Positions 59,301 to 60,137 of a stretch of DNA of 60,137 bases are shown here, one piece after another. Positions within the stretch are counted from its first letter, which is position 1, and every line of letters begins with the position of its first letter. The notes beneath the pieces were generated by a model. The model did not search any database and had not been told where the DNA came from. It was given only the letters and a program-made list of their open reading frames with translations. Source of the DNA: Luteolibacter pohnpeiensis (lineage in GTDB: Bacteria; Verrucomicrobiota; Verrucomicrobiia; Verrucomicrobiales; Akkermansiaceae); contig NZ_JAENIJ010000027.1 in NCBI RefSeq assembly GCF_016595435.1, forward strand, positions 1 through 60,137, written 5' to 3'. The translations under genes were made by a program, and so were the position numbers.

Positions 59301-59431
59301 GGAAAGGCTAAGGACCACTGCGAGCCATCCGGTGCGGAAGCCTCCGAGGTGGCTTCGACTCGCAGGATGCCGGCGCTGCTGAGCCCGGCGGAGAAAGCGA
59401 GGGCAAAAAAGAGAAGAAATGCTGGCTTCAT
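56351..59431 (-). CDS. Large secreted beta-helix protein (choice-of-anchor Q type), internally duplicated
   Basis: A 1026-residue exported protein with a signal peptide (residues 1-20, ending LSSAG). Two homologous halves, about 22-460 and 461-905, each begin LRVEATSEAS/LFVDAAATGN. Each continues with IWIAEGTY..., SLYGGF, TILSGDL and then right-handed parallel beta-helix coils (SGNRA, NNSG, GGG patterns), and ends in a DFRLL...AIDAGD / LDAGDDA, DIGAYE motif (choice-of-anchor Q). The last 100 residues carry a DANGNGISNFGDYALGADP calcium-type linker and a YRNDATDV...LQKSENLNDW tail common in Verrucomicrobiota. Likely a surface or polysaccharide-binding protein. It stands alone. Confidence 0.88.
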   Translation of the reverse strand: MKPAFLLFFALAFSAGLSSAGILRVEATSEASAPDGSQWSLAFPYLQDALAAAVSGDEIWIAEGTYYPDEGTGITDNDREVSFNLIEGVSLYGGFAGTELVRTARDADAHPTILSGDLLQNPDDTGHRADNSYHVVFADSTITEATHLDGLTITLGYADGDSSNNQHRGGGMYCDSASPTLTHCIFIDNQASNNSGALHLTGSNSVITSCRFESNVSNLLNGGAITISSSSQPEWIDCDFIANRVVGNSRTGGAIRNNSAYPIRFTRCRFLANVCGNTGGAVYNIDTSAIFSDCLFSGNYADVRGGAIANVNSTITLINCTLAANRAGIEAGGITSEDGQLSLLNSLIWNNRDETGTGTRQSSIDPVTNTEYNHCLIQGYNPSGTGNLNGNLSSNSPQFANPINPGAAPNRAGDFRLLYPSTAIDAGDSELNSESLDLAGNPRQAATIDIGAYEHAATLFVDAAATGNADGQSWGNAYPTLREALASSGFDQQIWIAEGTYAPADGATELASDRTTSFAIAQRTSLYGGFPSGGGDGSMSARSPATWPTILSGDLTHDDSLGNVTNNAVHVVKIDDGDDDSFSDVLLDGLTVTAGFASLNDGSENFQAGGIDNRENLTLQNLIISGNFALGHSGGIALRMGDCHIENSIIRDNEANGSAGGGGMLVAGPVSLVMTDSSFSNNLIDNSQTFSGGGGMVIESGAQVTLERCAFQGNQCDSPGRGGGLKIESDDVTIENCLFSGNQAEQGAGIYLEEITATLINCTISGNRALFSGGGVGASTLAGAEFYNCIIWNNSAGGIVDSASATLEMDSSLGTFSHSLLAQWNPTGSGNLDGTDAQLDLRFVDPISPTSTPSTAGDFRLLTGSPALDAGDDAANDSSLDLAGKPRVQNSVIDLGAYEGPSGVTFATLYPELDPAADANGNGISNFGDYALGADPTAAADPTLSPLLEGQLLQVTYRNDATDVLPTLQKSENLNDWSPMVEGIDYLANPATTKDATQTQLQLDLITDPSVVPRLFYRLSFPESAN

Positions 59432-59620
59432 GAGTGGGGACAGTGGTTTTCGAAGGCGCTGCGCAAGGAAAACACAGCACCAACCACCAAATGGGCTGGA
59501 GTGATGGGGTTCCAGACTAGGGAAATAGGCCCAGGGGGAAAGCGGAAACTGATTCGAGTGCGTTCGTGCGAAACCTGTTAGGCGGACATCCGGGTTTTAC
59601 TAGATCGGAGCTGGCCCATC

Positions 59621-59649
59621 TTGACATCAATGATTGCATTGATTACAAT
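59621..59649 (+). promoter_or_regulatory. vapBC promoter with operator dyad in the spacer
   Basis: TTGACA at 59621-59626 and TACAAT at 59644-59649 are separated by exactly 17 bases, a near-ideal sigma-70 promoter. The spacer is an inverted repeat, ATCAATG-ATTG-CATTGAT (59626-59643), so a repressor bound there would block polymerase. This fits autoregulation by the VapB-VapC complex. Confidence 0.75.
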
Positions 59650-59671
59650 GATCACAGAGAAGGAGGTATTC

Positions 59672-59920
59672 ATGGCAAACATCACCATTCGGGATCTACC
59701 CGATACCACCAAGGAAAGTCTGAGGGTTCGGGCCGCACAATCGGGCGTTTCATTGGAGGCTTATGTCCGGCAAATTTTGCAGGAGGCGTCAAAAGCGAGG
59801 TACCCGCAGTCGGCAAACCTGTTCGAGCTGTCGCGTGAGTTTTTCGGAGCGGGTGAGGGCGTTGAATTGGAGTTGCCTCCGCGGAATTCAAAGCGCCTGG
59901 TTATGGAGTTCGACGCATGA
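59672..59920 (+). CDS. vapB: VapB/FitA-like ribbon-helix-helix antitoxin
   Basis: An 82-residue antitoxin. The ATG at 59672 is preceded by AAGGAGG at ideal spacing, better than the upstream start at 59621, which lies inside the promoter. The N-terminus ANITIRDLPDTTKESLRVRA is the FitA-type ribbon-helix-helix DNA-binding domain, and the C-terminal part (LFELSREFFGAGEGVELELP) is the toxin-binding tail. It overlaps vapC by four bases (ATGA). It should neutralise VapC and repress the dyad at 59626-59643. Confidence 0.93.
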   Translation: MANITIRDLPDTTKESLRVRAAQSGVSLEAYVRQILQEASKARYPQSANLFELSREFFGAGEGVELELPPRNSKRLVMEFDA

Positions 59921-60137
59921 TTATTCTGGATACGAATGTGATTTCGGAACTGATGCGTGAAGTTCCCGACGAAAGGGTATCTTCATGGCTGACGAAGCAG
60001 AAAATGCTGAATCTGGCGATTACGACAATCACGATTGGTGAAATCCAGTATGGCATCAAACGCCTCGATCGCGGCAAGCGGCGTGATCGATTGGCGGATC
60101 ATTTCACCGGATTTGTCGCACAGGGGTTTGAAGGGCG
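59917..60137 (+). CDS. vapC: VapC/FitB-like PIN-domain toxin, N-terminal part (continues at 1-278)
   Basis: The 5' part of the toxin gene. It begins MIILDTNVISELMREVPDER with the first PIN aspartate (D5), continues through TITIGEIQYGI (E42), and runs off the end of the window; the frame resumes at base 3 of the window. Bases 60065-60137 repeat 1-73, so only 59917-60064 are unique here. The ribosome site lies inside the end of vapB, and the ATGA overlap couples the two. Toxin-antitoxin pairs stabilise mobile elements by killing cells that lose them. Confidence 0.93.
   Translation, partial: MIILDTNVISELMREVPDERVSSWLTKQKMLNLAITTITIGEIQYGIKRLDRGKRRDRLADHFTGFVAQGFEG
60065..60137. repeat. Terminal direct repeat, right copy (equals 1-73)
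   Basis: Exact duplicate of the first 73 bases; see the entry at 1-73. The unique length of the circle is therefore about 60,064 bp. Confidence 0.95.

Overview
The first 73 bases (1-73) are repeated exactly as the last 73 (60065-60137), and a vapC toxin reading frame runs unbroken from 59917 across that junction to 278. The window is therefore best read as one complete circular molecule of about 60,064 bp. It encodes two tyrosine integrases. Beside each lies a single attP-like tRNA 3' end: tRNA-Cys-like at 28129-28150 and tRNA-Leu-like at 45670-45727. It also has two unrelated relaxases (MobF at 8.3 kb, MobP/VirD2-like at 28.8 kb). I see no type IV secretion genes, coupling protein, replication initiator or partition genes. 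This suits the excised form of a mosaic integrative mobilizable element, though an unrecognised plasmid replicon is possible. Surface proteins with PA14 modules joined by DPDGDG-type calcium-binding linkers, a secreted beta-helix protein with an ...YRND...LQKSENLNDW tail, and a REP-like intergenic repeat suggest a host in the Verrucomicrobiota. That assignment is inference.

Layout. 0-3 kb: the end of vapC and a Tat-exported phospholipase C. 3-21 kb: a probable zinc-limitation island. It holds second copies of zinc enzymes (ThrRS, CysRS, HisI), two intact and one truncated COG0523 GTPase metallochaperones, a FeoB-like GTPase-permease with an extra cysteine cluster, an FAD oxidoreductase, an ABC/FtsX-type transporter operon with periplasmic partners, and several small unknown proteins. 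A 7-1-7 palindrome, TGCAAATNATTTGCA, is perfect in two promoter regions and degenerate in two more. It has Fur-family (Zur-like) architecture and would tie the operons into one regulon. The MobF relaxase module (7.7-9.9 kb), with a GCCAAG repeat array and a hairpin, sits in the middle. 21-24 kb: a TetR/SDR pair and one copy of a short inverted-repeat element.

24-31 kb: plasmid-type small genes, ArdC antirestriction protein, a P4-type integrase with its attP, mobC and a short relaxase, and an IS5-family pseudogene that carries the second copy of the short element. 31-44 kb: an AT-richer operon of a giant PA14 surface protein, a membrane-anchored protein, an Rhs polymorphic toxin and a likely DMP19-like immunity protein. 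44-56 kb: a second integrase with a tRNA-Leu attP, then a GC-rich type I restriction-modification operon (hsdR-hsdM-hsdS) continuing without a gap into an AAA ATPase and an HNH nuclease that resemble a Septu-like pair, followed by debris of another hsdR. 56-60 kb: DUF2200, a large secreted beta-helix protein and vapBC.

How the parts work together. The zinc island would let the host keep translation, histidine synthesis and metal delivery going when zinc is scarce, under control of a chromosomal Zur because none is encoded here. The integrases, relaxases and ArdC serve mobility. The RM/ATPase/HNH block, Rhs toxin-immunity pair and vapBC serve defence, competition and maintenance.
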